Positions 8,703 to 21,580 of a stretch of 49,813 nt of DNA are shown piece by piece. Made by a program: the position numbers and the translations under genes. The stretch is from Fibrobacter sp. (lineage in GTDB: Bacteria > Fibrobacterota > Chitinivibrionia > Chitinivibrionales > Chitinispirillaceae), in the NCBI GenBank assembly GCA_012515615.1, contig JAAYYB010000317.1:1-49813 (forward strand), read 5' to 3'. The first letter of the stretch is position 1; the number at the start of each line of letters is the position of its first letter. Below the pieces are notes generated by a model. The model was not told the origin of the DNA, ran no database searches, and saw only the letters and a program-made list of their open reading frames with translations.

Positions 8703-9860
8703 ATGGATTGCATGTCAGAAAGAGTTCCTATTTCAGGAATAATCCTTTTTTTGTTTGTAGTGCCTCTTTTCAGCAATCCGTTTGAATCAGATTTTAATTA
8801 CTACGGACAACCCTATCTTCTTTTCACAAATACTTCTCTTCTTTCCACTCAGACTGGAAATCCTGTAGCAATTCAGTTTTTGTATGATACAGAAGAAAAA
8901 CAGATGGAATACAAAGGGGCTGCTGTTTTCACATTTAGAAACAATGCTTTTTCACTGGGATATGTAAGAGGTGAAGAGCCCGACAACAGAGTATATAGCG
9001 CTTATTCTTTTAAATATAAAATTCTAAATTTTGGGACATCGTATGCAGTTTCATTCGGTCCGACCGATCCTTCTCTGACAGTAGATATAGCAGCAGCAGT
9101 AAAAATTTTTGAAAGCAGATATATTTCTATAGGAGCAAACAATATTCTGGGAACAGATACAATTCTTAATAAATTTAACAGAAAAGCATCGATTTCAGTA
9201 TGCGGGCCAATTCCTCATTTCAGTTTAATCGGGTACGACTGCTCATATTATTTGAATTTTTATGAGCAAAATAAAGGAAAGGCAAGTCATGGAGGTAAAT
9301 TTTTTATCTCCGGAAAAACTCATAGTTTTACTTCAGCACATTATTCTTTTGGATTAAACCTGTACAGCGATAGATACGATGTTTTACATGAAAAAATTGA
9401 GGGTGGATTAGGATTTCTGCTGAAGATATCTAATGTAGGCACTGGCATATTCAGCGGGTTCCATTATGATATAAGTACAGGGGGTAAGGGTTTTTACGGA
9501 AATCTCTTTTTTAACCCCTCCCTCTTTTATGACAGGGATCCTCCTTTAATAGGTCTGGATCTGTACAACGGATCGGAAAAGTCTAAAACAGGGCTATATG
9601 TAAAAATTAGCTGTAACGATAGAGAAATAAGTTCAGGAATAAAGAACTGGACTATTGTGTTTAGTACTGTTCCTTCCAGGGAGGGAAGTATTATAAAGAC
9701 ATTTTCAGGCGGAAACATTCCCCCCTCAACCATTTTCTGGGACAGGAGAGATGTATCTGGGAATTTGTATACTGAAAAATCGTGTTTTGTACGTATGATA
9801 GTAACTGATAACAATAACAATGTAGCTGCAACAGCGTGGAAAAAAGTCATTTATGACTAA
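8703..9860 (+). CDS. Putative secreted/outer-membrane beta-barrel-like protein with FlgD-like C-terminal domain (start could be 8712)
   Basis: 385 aa; hydrophobic N-terminal signal segment; repeated short aromatic/glycine beta-strand patterns; C-terminal FWDRRDVSGNLYTEKSCFVRMIVTDNNN resembling FlgD-Ig-like tails. Confidence 0.6.
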   Translation: MDCMSERVPISGIILFLFVVPLFSNPFESDFNYYGQPYLLFTNTSLLSTQTGNPVAIQFLYDTEEKQMEYKGAAVFTFRNNAFSLGYVRGEEPDNRVYSAYSFKYKILNFGTSYAVSFGPTDPSLTVDIAAAVKIFESRYISIGANNILGTDTILNKFNRKASISVCGPIPHFSLIGYDCSYYLNFYEQNKGKASHGGKFFISGKTHSFTSAHYSFGLNLYSDRYDVLHEKIEGGLGFLLKISNVGTGIFSGFHYDISTGGKGFYGNLFFNPSLFYDRDPPLIGLDLYNGSEKSKTGLYVKISCNDREISSGIKNWTIVFSTVPSREGSIIKTFSGGNIPPSTIFWDRRDVSGNLYTEKSCFVRMIVTDNNNNVAATAWKKVIYD

Positions 9861-9937
9861 GCCTGAATATTTACAACAGCATTTAGTTTAATTTACATAA
9901 AAGTAAACATCACCCATCTTAATCCGTAATAGAGTAA

Positions 9938-11032
9938 ATGAATCTTCTGAACCTTCATATATCGAATTTCAGGAATCATAAAGAAACAGATCTTAAATTT
10001 CCGCTTGGGGGAGCAATATTTGAGGGTATAAACGGCTCAGGCAAGACTAATCTTCTGGAATCCATTTATATGCTGTGTACGGGTCGTTCTCAGAGAGGTG
10101 CCAAAAGAAGTGATATGATCTCTTTTGGTGCTGAGTGTTCATATGTGGAGGGAAAATTTGGTGCTGAGAACGGGTTAATTACTACGGCATCAGTGGGATT
10201 CAGCAGAGATAAGAGAATATCCATGAATATAGACGGCAGGCCGATACAGTCTTTATCAGAATGGTTTGGACACAGGCCGGTTGTTTCTTTTGGATCAGAT
10301 GATCTGATGCTTATAAGTGGATCTCCCGAACACAGGAGAAGGTTTCTTGATATAGTTGGAAGTCAGATAGATACCGGATACCTGGATGCCCTGATTTCAT
10401 ACCGGCACTGGTTGTCATGCAGAAATCATCTGTTAAATGAAAATATTGACGTAATACAATGTGAGACTTATGAGGAGAAGATGGCAGAAACAGGTGCTGA
10501 AATTGTTATCAAACGAAAAGAAATAATTTCAGTTTTATCCCTGTATTTAGCCGATTTTTATGCGGAAATAAGTGGAAAAAGAGAAAAAGCAGACCTGCAT
10601 TACGAGCCCGGTTTTGCATGCGATTTTATTAGTAAAAATGAGTGGAAAAATGTATTTTATAATATGCTCAGGCAACGCAGGAAAAGAGACATTCAAACAG
10701 GCTATACAACAACTGGTCCGCACAGGGATGACCTTTGTTTCCTGTTAGATGAAAAACCAGCCAAAACATTTGGATCACAAGGTCAATGCAGGTCTATTGT
10801 ACTGTCACTGAAACTGAGTTCAGTGAACTGTATAGAGAAATACCGCAAAGAGAAAATGATATTTCTCATCGATGATGCCATTGCGGAACTTGATCCACAA
10901 CGCACTTCTACGGTATTTCCCCTTGTAGAAAAGAGGGGTCAGGTTTTTATAGCGACACCTCAAGTAAATGTTCCTTTGTCGGGTGAGTATCTCCGGTGTA
11001 GAGTATTTGATGGAAAAGTAGAAGTATTATGA
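9938..11032 (+). CDS. recF: DNA replication and repair protein RecF
   Basis: 364 aa; NLHISNFRNHKE, Walker A GINGSGKTNLLES, TTGPHRDD, QGQCRSIVLSLKL, LIDDAIAELDPQR. Confidence 0.96.
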   Translation: MNLLNLHISNFRNHKETDLKFPLGGAIFEGINGSGKTNLLESIYMLCTGRSQRGAKRSDMISFGAECSYVEGKFGAENGLITTASVGFSRDKRISMNIDGRPIQSLSEWFGHRPVVSFGSDDLMLISGSPEHRRRFLDIVGSQIDTGYLDALISYRHWLSCRNHLLNENIDVIQCETYEEKMAETGAEIVIKRKEIISVLSLYLADFYAEISGKREKADLHYEPGFACDFISKNEWKNVFYNMLRQRRKRDIQTGYTTTGPHRDDLCFLLDEKPAKTFGSQGQCRSIVLSLKLSSVNCIEKYRKEKMIFLIDDAIAELDPQRTSTVFPLVEKRGQVFIATPQVNVPLSGEYLRCRVFDGKVEVL

Positions 11033-11322
11033 GTATCTGGAATCCCCCGGAAAAACTGGGATCGATTCTGGGAGATATACTTTCTGAACGCGGTTATAAC
11101 ACCATATGCAAAGAGTATGAGGTTATGTCTAAATGGGTAGAAATCGTTGGAGAGAGGATATCTGAGGTCACAGAGTGCAGTCGTATAGAAGACGGGGTTT
11201 TGTATGTAAAAGTATCTTCTGCGCCATGGCGACAGGAGATAGTATATCTGAAGCAGGAGATTTTAAAGCAGATAAAAAACCGGACGGGCTGTGATACTAT
11301 AAAAGACATAATATTTGGTTGA
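11029..11322 (+). CDS. DUF721 / DciA-like protein
   Basis: 97 aa; DUF721-type pattern (W..IVG..I......R..DGVLYVKVSS..WRQEIVYLKQEILKQI); overlaps recF by 4 bp and precedes gyrB. Confidence 0.8.
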   Translation: MSIWNPPEKLGSILGDILSERGYNTICKEYEVMSKWVEIVGERISEVTECSRIEDGVLYVKVSSAPWRQEIVYLKQEILKQIKNRTGCDTIKDIIFG

Positions 11323-13278
<1,956 letters not shown>

Positions 13279-13281
13279 TAA

Positions 13282-14082
13282 ATGAATGGTAAACTGACTT
13301 TATTATTAACCAACGATGACGGGTACGGATCTTCAGGAATAAGAAAACTTTTTAATATTCTGTCAGCAGATTATAATGTGATCATCGTTGCTCCTGACAG
13401 TGAACGCAGCGGTGTCGGTCACGCTTTTACTTTCAATGCACCGCTTCATTACGAAAAGATGGAATCCGATCCCATTGGGGGCTATAAAGTAAGTGGAACA
13501 CCAGCAGATTGTGTAAAATTTGCAATCAGCTATCTTCTTCCCCAGCGACCCGACATCGTGGTATCCGGATTAAACATAGGAGAGAACTCGGGTCTTTCGG
13601 CATTTTATTCAGGTACTGTTGCTGCAGCACGAGAAGGAGCATTCTGGAATATTCCCAGTTTTGCTTTTTCTCTATGCACCGAAAGTCAGGATTATGCACA
13701 GGAATATGCTGAAATGGTTCCTGGAATGATAAGGAGAATAATGAGTTCTGAGAACAGGACTCTTCCAGAGGACTCCAAAATATTTTATAACATTAATTTT
13801 CCCCCATGCCCGGTATCAAATGTAAAAGGCACAGCTGTTACCTGGCAGAGCATGGCATTCTTTGATGACAGATACGAGAGGGTAGAAGTTGAGAGTCATC
13901 GTACAAAAGAAGGCTACATGATTTACGGTGAGAAGAAAGATGTAGAAATTTCAGATGCTTACGATTCACGAGCATTGATGAATAATCATATTACAATTAC
14001 ACCGCTTTCCTTCGATGCAACCGCGCATAGTGCAATGCCCCACCTTCGCTGGCTCGAAGATGAAGACTTTACAAAGAGGTAA
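13282..14082 (+). CDS. surE: 5'/3'-nucleotidase SurE
   Basis: 266 aa; LLTNDDGYGSSGI, VAPDSERSGVGHAFT, SGTPADCVKFA, GLNIGENSG motifs. Confidence 0.96.
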   Translation: MNGKLTLLLTNDDGYGSSGIRKLFNILSADYNVIIVAPDSERSGVGHAFTFNAPLHYEKMESDPIGGYKVSGTPADCVKFAISYLLPQRPDIVVSGLNIGENSGLSAFYSGTVAAAREGAFWNIPSFAFSLCTESQDYAQEYAEMVPGMIRRIMSSENRTLPEDSKIFYNINFPPCPVSNVKGTAVTWQSMAFFDDRYERVEVESHRTKEGYMIYGEKKDVEISDAYDSRALMNNHITITPLSFDATAHSAMPHLRWLEDEDFTKR

Positions 14083-14088
14083 TTTACA

Positions 14089-16662
14089 ATGAGTGAAAAC
14101 GGTACTAAAATTACGCCCGTCTTCATTGAAGACGAAATGCAGAAATCGTACCTTGATTATTCCATGAGTATGATCACCTCACGGGCGCTGCCTGACGTAC
14201 GTGACGGTATGAAACCGGTCCACAGAAGAGTGCTGTTCGGCATGGAAGAGCTGGGACTTCAGCACAGCAAACCAACAAAGAAATGTGCGCGTGTGGTTGG
14301 AGATGTAATCGGTAAATATCATCCACATGGAGATGTTGCGGTATACGATTCACTGGTACGAATGGCCCAGGATTTCTCCCTCCGCTATCAGATGGTGAAG
14401 GGACAGGGGAACTTCGGTTCCATAGATGGAGACCCGCCTGCAGCGATGCGTTATACGGAATGTAAAATGACCGCCCTGGCTGAAGAGATGCTTGCAGAAC
14501 TTGACAAAGACACTGTCGATTTTGTGCCGAACTATGATGATTCACTGAAGGAACCCTCGGTGTTGCCAGCCAAAGTACCATACCTGCTTATTAATGGCAC
14601 CACAGGTATTGCTGTTGGTATGGCTACCAACATGGCGCCTCATAATTTAACCGAAATAGTAAACGGTATCATAACCGTCATTGAAAATCCGGATGTTACG
14701 ATTGAAGAATTGTTTAAAATTATACCCGGCCCCGATTTCCCTACCGGGGGAATAATCTACGGGAGAAGTGGGATACTTGAAGCCTATAAGACCGGCAAGG
14801 GTAAAGTAATAATCAGGGCCAAAGCAGAAGTAGTTAAACTGGCCAATGACAGAGAAGAGATTGTGATAACAGAAATCCCTTATATGGTTAATAAGGCATC
14901 TCTTCTTGAAAAGATCGCGGAACTTGTCCGGCTTAAAACAATAGAGGGAATATCGTTTCTCCGTGATGAATCGGACCGCAGTGGAATGCGTATTGTTGTC
15001 GGCATTAAGAAAGATGATTTCGGAGACGTTATTCTTAACCAGCTTTATAAGTATACGATGATGCAGACTACATTCGGGATAATCAATCTTGCACTTGTCG
15101 ATCTGCAGCCTCGTCTTTTAAGTCTCAAGGAGCTGATCACCTATTTCGTTGAGCATCGACATGAAGTCGTTGTCAGGCGGACAAAATATGAACTGAAGAA
15201 GGCTCAGGAAAGGGCTCATATTTTAGAGGGGTTGAGAATAGCACTTGATCATATCGATGAGATAGTTGCACTCATAAAGGCCTCCAGTTCTCCGGATGAT
15301 GCACAAATAAAGCTGCAGGAGCGCTTCGGCCTCAGTGAAATTCAGGCCAAAGCAATTCTCGACATGAAACTTCAGCGGCTTACCGGTCTGGAAAGGGATA
15401 AAATTGAAGCCGAGTATCAGCAGCTTCAGATCCTGATTAAAGATTTAACTGCTATCCTTGAGAGCAAAGAACGCCGCATGCAGATAATAAAAGATGAGCT
15501 TCAGGATCTTAAAAACCGTTTTGGTGATCCGCGCCGTACAGAGATAATTGATGCTACAGGGGATGTAGAGATTGAGGATCTGATTGCTGAAGAGGACATG
15601 GTTATTACCATGTCTCAAGACGGATACATCAAAAGAACATCCGTAAACACTTACCGCTCACAGGGTCGGGGCGGTAAAGGTGTGATAGGGATGGAATCGA
15701 AAGAGAGCGATTTTATCAATACTCTTTTTATCGCATCGACACATGCATATATCCTGTTTTTTACAAATACCGGACGATGCTACTGGCTCAAGGTCTACCG
15801 GATTCCGGAAACTGCGCGGCAGTCACGGGGTAAACCTATTGTAAATCTTATTGATCTTAAACCAGATGAAAAAATCGCGGCATTTGTGCCTGTAAAGGAG
15901 TTTGACAACGATCATTTCATTGTAACCGCAACCGAACAGGGCGTGATTAACAAGCAGCCACTGTCGGCGTATTCCAATATCCGCCGTGACGGGATCAACT
16001 CGATCAATCTTGATGAGGGGGACCGTGTTATAGAGTGCAAACTGACAACAGGAGATAACGACATTATTTTCGGAACCAGTTCCGGACAGGCAGTACGGTT
16101 TCATGAGAGTGCCGCAAGGGAATTGGGAAGAAACACCCGCGGGGTAAAGGGAATCACTCTCAGAGGCGGTGATAAAGTGGTCGGTATGATAATAGTTGAT
16201 GATGACCATGATGTTCTGACAGTGACCGAAAAGGGATATGGAAAACGGACACCGGTCTCAGAATACCGCAAGACAAACCGTGGAGGATCAGGAATCATAA
16301 ATATCAAGGTTACTGAGAAGAACGGCATTGTGGTTTCTTTGAAAGGAGTCAAAGACGGTTCAGACCTTATGCTGATAACCAGGAATGGAATCATAATAAG
16401 GGTTGATGTCGATAAAATTTCCACAATAGGCCGAAACACTCAGGGTGTCAAGCTTATCAGTCTTGAAGAAGGTGACAGTGTTATAGATGTTGCGCTTTGC
16501 GACAGGGAACCTGAAGTGCAGGAGATAAATCAGACTGCAGAGATACCTGAGGCAATACCCGAGGGGATCGAAGATGTCGACGCACAGGAAAGTTTCAACG
16601 CTCCAGATGAAGATACTGGAAGCAGCGATGATGAGGCACAAGCACCTGATACACAGGAATGA
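14089..16662 (+). CDS. gyrA: DNA gyrase subunit A
   Basis: 857 aa; [27 protein letters not shown], catalytic AAMRYTE, C-terminal beta-pinwheel repeats (GRGGKGV), acidic tail. Confidence 0.98.
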   Translation: MSENGTKITPVFIEDEMQKSYLDYSMSMITSRALPDVRDGMKPVHRRVLFGMEELGLQHSKPTKKCARVVGDVIGKYHPHGDVAVYDSLVRMAQDFSLRYQMVKGQGNFGSIDGDPPAAMRYTECKMTALAEEMLAELDKDTVDFVPNYDDSLKEPSVLPAKVPYLLINGTTGIAVGMATNMAPHNLTEIVNGIITVIENPDVTIEELFKIIPGPDFPTGGIIYGRSGILEAYKTGKGKVIIRAKAEVVKLANDREEIVITEIPYMVNKASLLEKIAELVRLKTIEGISFLRDESDRSGMRIVVGIKKDDFGDVILNQLYKYTMMQTTFGIINLALVDLQPRLLSLKELITYFVEHRHEVVVRRTKYELKKAQERAHILEGLRIALDHIDEIVALIKASSSPDDAQIKLQERFGLSEIQAKAILDMKLQRLTGLERDKIEAEYQQLQILIKDLTAILESKERRMQIIKDELQDLKNRFGDPRRTEIIDATGDVEIEDLIAEEDMVITMSQDGYIKRTSVNTYRSQGRGGKGVIGMESKESDFINTLFIASTHAYILFFTNTGRCYWLKVYRIPETARQSRGKPIVNLIDLKPDEKIAAFVPVKEFDNDHFIVTATEQGVINKQPLSAYSNIRRDGINSINLDEGDRVIECKLTTGDNDIIFGTSSGQAVRFHESAARELGRNTRGVKGITLRGGDKVVGMIIVDDDHDVLTVTEKGYGKRTPVSEYRKTNRGGSGIINIKVTEKNGIVVSLKGVKDGSDLMLITRNGIIIRVDVDKISTIGRNTQGVKLISLEEGDSVIDVALCDREPEVQEINQTAEIPEAIPEGIEDVDAQESFNAPDEDTGSSDDEAQAPDTQE

Positions 16663-16695
16663 GAAGATCTAATAGATAAATAATAGTAAAGAATT

Positions 16696-16730
16696 AAAGG
16701 CACAGGATTTTCAAACCTGTGCCTTTTTTT
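16696..16730. terminator. Rho-independent terminator between convergent gyrA and SLBB gene
   Basis: AAAGGCACAGG-ATTTTCAAA-CCTGTGCCTTT followed by T-run; 11-bp perfect stem. Confidence 0.93.
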
Positions 16731-19218
16731 AATCACCATCACCGCTCAGTTTAGTTACTGTCAGCAGAAGCGTAGCAAGAGTTGCCAGGATGGTTGTTAT
16801 TTTGAAAACAGCATCAGCAGTATCTACAAACAGTTTATGAGGATTAGAGTATTTGACTTTGTATGGAACCACAACTGCATCACCCGGTTCCAATTTGTAA
16901 GTTGCTACCCTTGATATCTTATTGGTAATAACGGATCCATTAGCTTTTATAATATATACGTTCTTTTTATCGGCATTTACATTGTGTCCGCCAGCCATCT
17001 GGACGTAATTTGAAGCATTATAATTATCAGAATATTTGAAAGTGGCCGGGTTGAAGACTTCTCCAAGAACAGAGATTGTATTGACAGACCTTGGAATAAA
17101 GAGATCGTCACCATCTTCAAGCATAAAATCATCAATGGATTTGCTGTTCTGCAGGTCAATGACAACTCTTCCCAGAACAAGAGTACTGTCGAGTTTTCTT
17201 TTCAGTATCATTTGACGATTAAGAAGTTCCCAGGCTTCAGCCGAATTTTCAGCAGCGACTTTGGCCGAAAGTTTTAAAATATCGATTTCCATTTGATTGC
17301 TGTATTCCTCACTGCGTTTCCGTTCTATTTCCTTAACCGATTTTCGCGTAAAAACAGCAGCTTTTAAATAAGCATCTTCTTTATAACCGCCTGCTCTTTT
17401 AATGAGGTTTCCAAGGGTTTCATCCTCGAAAAGAACATAAGTTCCAGGATAGGCAAATTGCCCTCTAAGTGTAACTGTTCTTTCTTCAGACCATCCAAAT
17501 TTTTTCCTGATAAAAATTTTATCTGTGCGCTGCAGAACAAGATTGTGTTTAGGATCATCCTGCATGGCGCATTCGACGCAGAAATCGAATTTTTGAACGG
17601 AAATATTCTCTCCATCCAGAAAATTACGTCTGTACAGCTCACCTTTAACCTGGCTTGCTTCATCTTTAAGTCCGCCAGCCTGAAGGATGAGATCCCGGAT
17701 TTCCATGTTGCTGAATAATTTATATGTACCAGGGCTTGTTATCGACCCTTCAATATTTACAGAGCGGTCAGGTTCAAAAAAATCTTTGTGGTAAATAATA
17801 ATGTGGTCGCGTTCCTGCAGCAGATGATCGTCATTGCTCCCCGGGTTTTCAAGTATACTTTTAAGGTTGAAAACAATGATGCGGTTCAGATAAGATGGTT
17901 CTTCCTGTCGGAGTACAACTGCATAATCGAAATAAGTTTCAGGGAGTAAAGATTTAAAGTTTGTGATAATATTACTGATTCGCATACCGTCTTTGAATTC
18001 ATATTTCCCGGGCCGTTCTACATTTCCGCTCAGATAGATTGCATTTTTATCTTTGATCAGAATGGGAAAAACTTTAATGATATCTCCGTCCTGGATTTTA
18101 AAATCAGGGATATTTCCGCCAACAGAATCAATATCCAGGACTTTATGATACTGGTTTTCAGTAAAGCGCTCGACCTGAAGTTTGTTGCTCCAGGCAGCTG
18201 GAGTTATACCCCCTGCCAGTCCAAGCAGATCTTTAAGAGAAGTTTCTTTGTTAAGCTCGTACAGGGCACTTCTCCTTACATTGCCGGCCACAGCCGCCAT
18301 GTTTTTAACGATCGGGACAAGAATGACATCACCGGATTGTAACCTCAGACCGGTTTTATCATTTCCAGAGAGGAGAAAATCGTAAAAATCAATTTTAGAT
18401 ACCAGTTTTCCGTTTCGTTTTAATTCGACATTTCTAAGGGATCCGTTTTTTGTAGGTCCGCCGGCTGCAAAAAGAGCATTTGTAACATTGGAAAGTGCGC
18501 TGATTGTATAAAAACCCGGAGATGTAACTTCACCGACAATGTAAACACCGACAGTCCTGAGTTCACCCATTGAAACAGAGACACTGACACCTTCAATTTT
18601 TTCAACTTTATCCTGAATATTAATTTTCATGTTTTCGAATGAGAGGCCTGCAACAGAAACGGGTCCGATTCTGGGGATATTAATTTTTCCATCCCTGCTA
18701 ACTTTCAGTTTGTATTCCTCATTGATTCTTCCCCAGAGAGTAACAATTACTTCATCACTGACATTGATGGGATAATCAGCGGGAACAGAAGAGAAATCGG
18801 TAGGGGCGAAAGTGGAGGGTCTGGACTTTCCAAAGAGATCATAACCAAACATCTTTAATGTCGGGATAAGGCTGTCAGGATTGACACTTTCTGCTCTGAG
18901 CAGCTTTTCGTAAACGGATAAATCTTCCGGCGCTTTGTACCCTGAACTCAGTGAGTTCCCATGAAGAGAATCGATTGTGTCGGAATTTGATATGAGGCCG
19001 GGAACTTTGTAGTCTGGAGAGGCATAAGGATCGTTCCCGTAAATTTTCTGAAGCATACGGGTGTTATCGATCGAATTTGATATCTGCTGATTCTGCAGTT
19101 GTATTTTGATCTGGTTCAGCGTCGCCGGGTCGATTTGCTGTTGAGCGAAAATATCAGTTGTATTGAAAAGAAAGCATACAACAGACAACATGAGAACTGA
19201 GCGTGAATGATAAAGCAT
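16729..19218 (-). CDS. SLBB-domain polysaccharide export outer-membrane protein (Wza-like)
   Basis: 829 aa; signal peptide; Poly_export motif YPINVSDEVIVTLWGRINEEYKLKVSRDGKINIPRIGPVSVAG; multiple SLBB repeats (GEVTSPGFY, GNVERPGKYEF, GSITSPGTYKL, GQFAYPGTYVL); C-terminal TM. Confidence 0.9.
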   Translation of the reverse strand: MLYHSRSVLMLSVVCFLFNTTDIFAQQQIDPATLNQIKIQLQNQQISNSIDNTRMLQKIYGNDPYASPDYKVPGLISNSDTIDSLHGNSLSSGYKAPEDLSVYEKLLRAESVNPDSLIPTLKMFGYDLFGKSRPSTFAPTDFSSVPADYPINVSDEVIVTLWGRINEEYKLKVSRDGKINIPRIGPVSVAGLSFENMKINIQDKVEKIEGVSVSVSMGELRTVGVYIVGEVTSPGFYTISALSNVTNALFAAGGPTKNGSLRNVELKRNGKLVSKIDFYDFLLSGNDKTGLRLQSGDVILVPIVKNMAAVAGNVRRSALYELNKETSLKDLLGLAGGITPAAWSNKLQVERFTENQYHKVLDIDSVGGNIPDFKIQDGDIIKVFPILIKDKNAIYLSGNVERPGKYEFKDGMRISNIITNFKSLLPETYFDYAVVLRQEEPSYLNRIIVFNLKSILENPGSNDDHLLQERDHIIIYHKDFFEPDRSVNIEGSITSPGTYKLFSNMEIRDLILQAGGLKDEASQVKGELYRRNFLDGENISVQKFDFCVECAMQDDPKHNLVLQRTDKIFIRKKFGWSEERTVTLRGQFAYPGTYVLFEDETLGNLIKRAGGYKEDAYLKAAVFTRKSVKEIERKRSEEYSNQMEIDILKLSAKVAAENSAEAWELLNRQMILKRKLDSTLVLGRVVIDLQNSKSIDDFMLEDGDDLFIPRSVNTISVLGEVFNPATFKYSDNYNASNYVQMAGGHNVNADKKNVYIIKANGSVITNKISRVATYKLEPGDAVVVPYKVKYSNPHKLFVDTADAVFKITTILATLATLLLTVTKLSGDGD

Positions 19219-20459
19219 CAGGAAATTGCCTCTTTGAGATCGTAAAAGATTCCATTGTCAATTAAATAAGTTTCGAGAGCTGATTTTCCGAGATTCATAA
19301 ACTGGTTATGTTTTACAGCCAGAACAACGGCTTCATAGTAATTTTTACGGGGGTTGGAAACCAGTTCTACACCATATTCCTCAAGTACTTCAGAAGCATC
19401 TGCTACAGGGTCCCAGAAATCTACATTCAGGCCGAAATCTTTGAGCTCTGCAACGATATCCAGAACTTTTGAATTGCGGATGTCAGGAACATTTTCTTTA
19501 AAAGTGATACCAAGGACAAGCACATGTCCATCCATAATGTTGAGTTTTTTATGGATCATTTTTTTAATGAGTTCTCTGGCGAAATATCTGCCCATGGCAT
19601 CATTGATTCTTCTTCCTGCCATAATGATTTGCGGGTGATGTCCGATCTCTTCCGCTTTAAACGCAAGATAGTAAGGATCGACACCGATGCAATGTCCACC
19701 GACAAGGCCTGGTTCAAACGGAAGGAAATTCCATTTGGTCGAAGCGGCGGCAAGGACATCTCTGGTGGAAATTCCTAATTTGTCAAATATGATTTTCAAC
19801 TCATTCATCAGGGCGATATTGATATCGCGCTGAGTGTTTTCAATAACTTTGGCAGCCTCAGCCACCTTTATTGTGCTGGCAGGGTGTATACCGGCTTTTA
19901 CCGCTGAGCCGTAGACGTGAGCGACTTTTTCCAGAGTATCCGGGGTGTCTCCTGAAACGACTTTAGTAATAGTAGCGAAGGTGTGTTTTTTATCACCGGG
20001 ATTTATTCTTTCCGGTGAATATCCTACAAAAAAGTCTTTTTTCCACTTCATCCCGGAGTGTTTTTCCAGAACCGGTACACATTCATCTTCTGTAACACCT
20101 GGATAAACAGTGGATTCATAAACAACGATCGCCCCTTTTTTCATATTCGCACCCACAGTTTCCGAAGAGCGGTAAAGAGGAGTAAGATCGGGGCTTTTGT
20201 GGTTGTCAATAGGAGTAGGAACGGCGATAATAATGAAATCGGCTTTATTTATAATAGAGGGCTCTGAAGAGAACTGCACGTTTGAGCTTTTGAGGGTCTC
20301 ATCGGAGACTTCCCCATTTGGGTCTTTACCGCTCTTTAGAATATCGATGCGTGATTTTTTGATATCAAATCCGTATACATTGAAATAGTTTGAAAGTTCT
20401 ACTGCAAGAGGCAAACCCACATATCCCAGTCCGACAACACATATTTCCGGTTTATACAT
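19218..20459 (-). CDS. Nucleotide-sugar dehydrogenase (UDP-N-acetyl-hexosamine 6-dehydrogenase type)
   Basis: From MYKPEICVVGLGYVGLPLAVEL (start 20459 with AGGGAG Shine-Dalgarno, rather than 20540 in the track); ESTVYPGVTE, GYSPERINPGDK, GLVGGHCIGVDPYYL motifs. Confidence 0.92.
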   Translation of the reverse strand: MYKPEICVVGLGYVGLPLAVELSNYFNVYGFDIKKSRIDILKSGKDPNGEVSDETLKSSNVQFSSEPSIINKADFIIIAVPTPIDNHKSPDLTPLYRSSETVGANMKKGAIVVYESTVYPGVTEDECVPVLEKHSGMKWKKDFFVGYSPERINPGDKKHTFATITKVVSGDTPDTLEKVAHVYGSAVKAGIHPASTIKVAEAAKVIENTQRDINIALMNELKIIFDKLGISTRDVLAAASTKWNFLPFEPGLVGGHCIGVDPYYLAFKAEEIGHHPQIIMAGRRINDAMGRYFARELIKKMIHKKLNIMDGHVLVLGITFKENVPDIRNSKVLDIVAELKDFGLNVDFWDPVADASEVLEEYGVELVSNPRKNYYEAVVLAVKHNQFMNLGKSALETYLIDNGIFYDLKEAIS

Positions 20460-20632
20460 TGAATCTCCCTGAAGTTGCGTCAAATTTTTATAAATCAACC
20501 ATAAATATTGATAATATAGAATATAGGAATACGAGATCAAAACATGACCACATATACGATACCAGACTAAATAAACACCCGTTACTGCATAAAATACAAC
20601 AAGTTACAGGAAAAATCGAGAGTTGACAAGGT

Positions 20633-21580
20633 TTATACCCTGTAATACTCTTTATACCACTGAATGAAACGGGCAATTCCCTGATCAATATTAGTCTTAG
20701 GCTCATAACCCAGAGCACGGATTTTTTCGATATCAGCCCTTGTAGCCGGGACATCGCCCGGTTGCATCGGGAGGTATTCTCTGATCGCCTTTTTTCCAAG
20801 CTGCTGCTCGATCTGATCGATGAAATCGAGGAGATTTTCAGCTTTGCTGTTTCCGATATTGTAAATCTCGCTTTGTGTGGGGTGATTAAGAACCCTGATT
20901 ACACCATCGACAATGTCATCTACATAAGTGAAATTGCGTAGCATTTTACCATTGTTAAATATCTGTATGGGTTTATTATCGAGAATGGCTTTAGTGAATA
21001 TGAAGAGAGCCATATCGGGCCGTCCCCACGGTCCGTAAACTGTAAAAAACCGGAGTCCTGAGCAAGGGATACCGTAAAGCTGGCTATAGCAGTATGCGGT
21101 CAATTCGTTTGAACGTTTTGTAGCCGCGTAAAGAGAGATCGGGTGATCAACCGGATCTGATTCGGAGAATGGAAGTTTGGTATTGTTGCCATAAACAGAG
21201 GAGGAGGATGCGTAAACAAAGTTTTGGACTTTAAAATGTCTTGCCAGCTCCAGAATATTGAGAAAAGCTTCGTTATTGGATTTCTGGTAGGCAAAAGGAT
21301 GGGTTAAGGAATAGCGGACACCGGCCTGGGCTGCAAGATGACAGACCAGATCGGGGTTGTAATCTTTAAATATTTTTTGGAGTCCGGAAAAATCACATAA
21401 ATCGAGTCTGTGGAAATGGAAGTTGGAAAATTTTTCCAAATGGGCGAGACGTGCTTCTTTCAGTGCCGGATCATAATACTCATTTACATTATCGATTCCA
21501 ATGATTTCTTTACCTTCAGAAAGAAGTTTCTGGCTTACATTGAAGCCGATAAATCCGGCCGATCCGGTAACCACTATCAT
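20633..21580 (-). CDS. NAD-dependent epimerase, UDP-glucuronate 4-epimerase type
   Basis: 315 aa; GSAGFIGFNVSQKL, LAAQAGVRYSL, YAATKRSNE, FTVYGPWGRPDMALF. Confidence 0.9.
   Translation of the reverse strand: MIVVTGSAGFIGFNVSQKLLSEGKEIIGIDNVNEYYDPALKEARLAHLEKFSNFHFHRLDLCDFSGLQKIFKDYNPDLVCHLAAQAGVRYSLTHPFAYQKSNNEAFLNILELARHFKVQNFVYASSSSVYGNNTKLPFSESDPVDHPISLYAATKRSNELTAYCYSQLYGIPCSGLRFFTVYGPWGRPDMALFIFTKAILDNKPIQIFNNGKMLRNFTYVDDIVDGVIRVLNHPTQSEIYNIGNSKAENLLDFIDQIEQQLGKKAIREYLPMQPGDVPATRADIEKIRALGYEPKTNIDQGIARFIQWYKEYYRV

Noticed and set aside
14174-14581. Antisense ORFs over gyrB and gyrA (11393..11674, 14174..14581, 15823..16209 and others)
   Set aside because: Overlap strongly conserved genes in the opposite strand; compositional artefacts.
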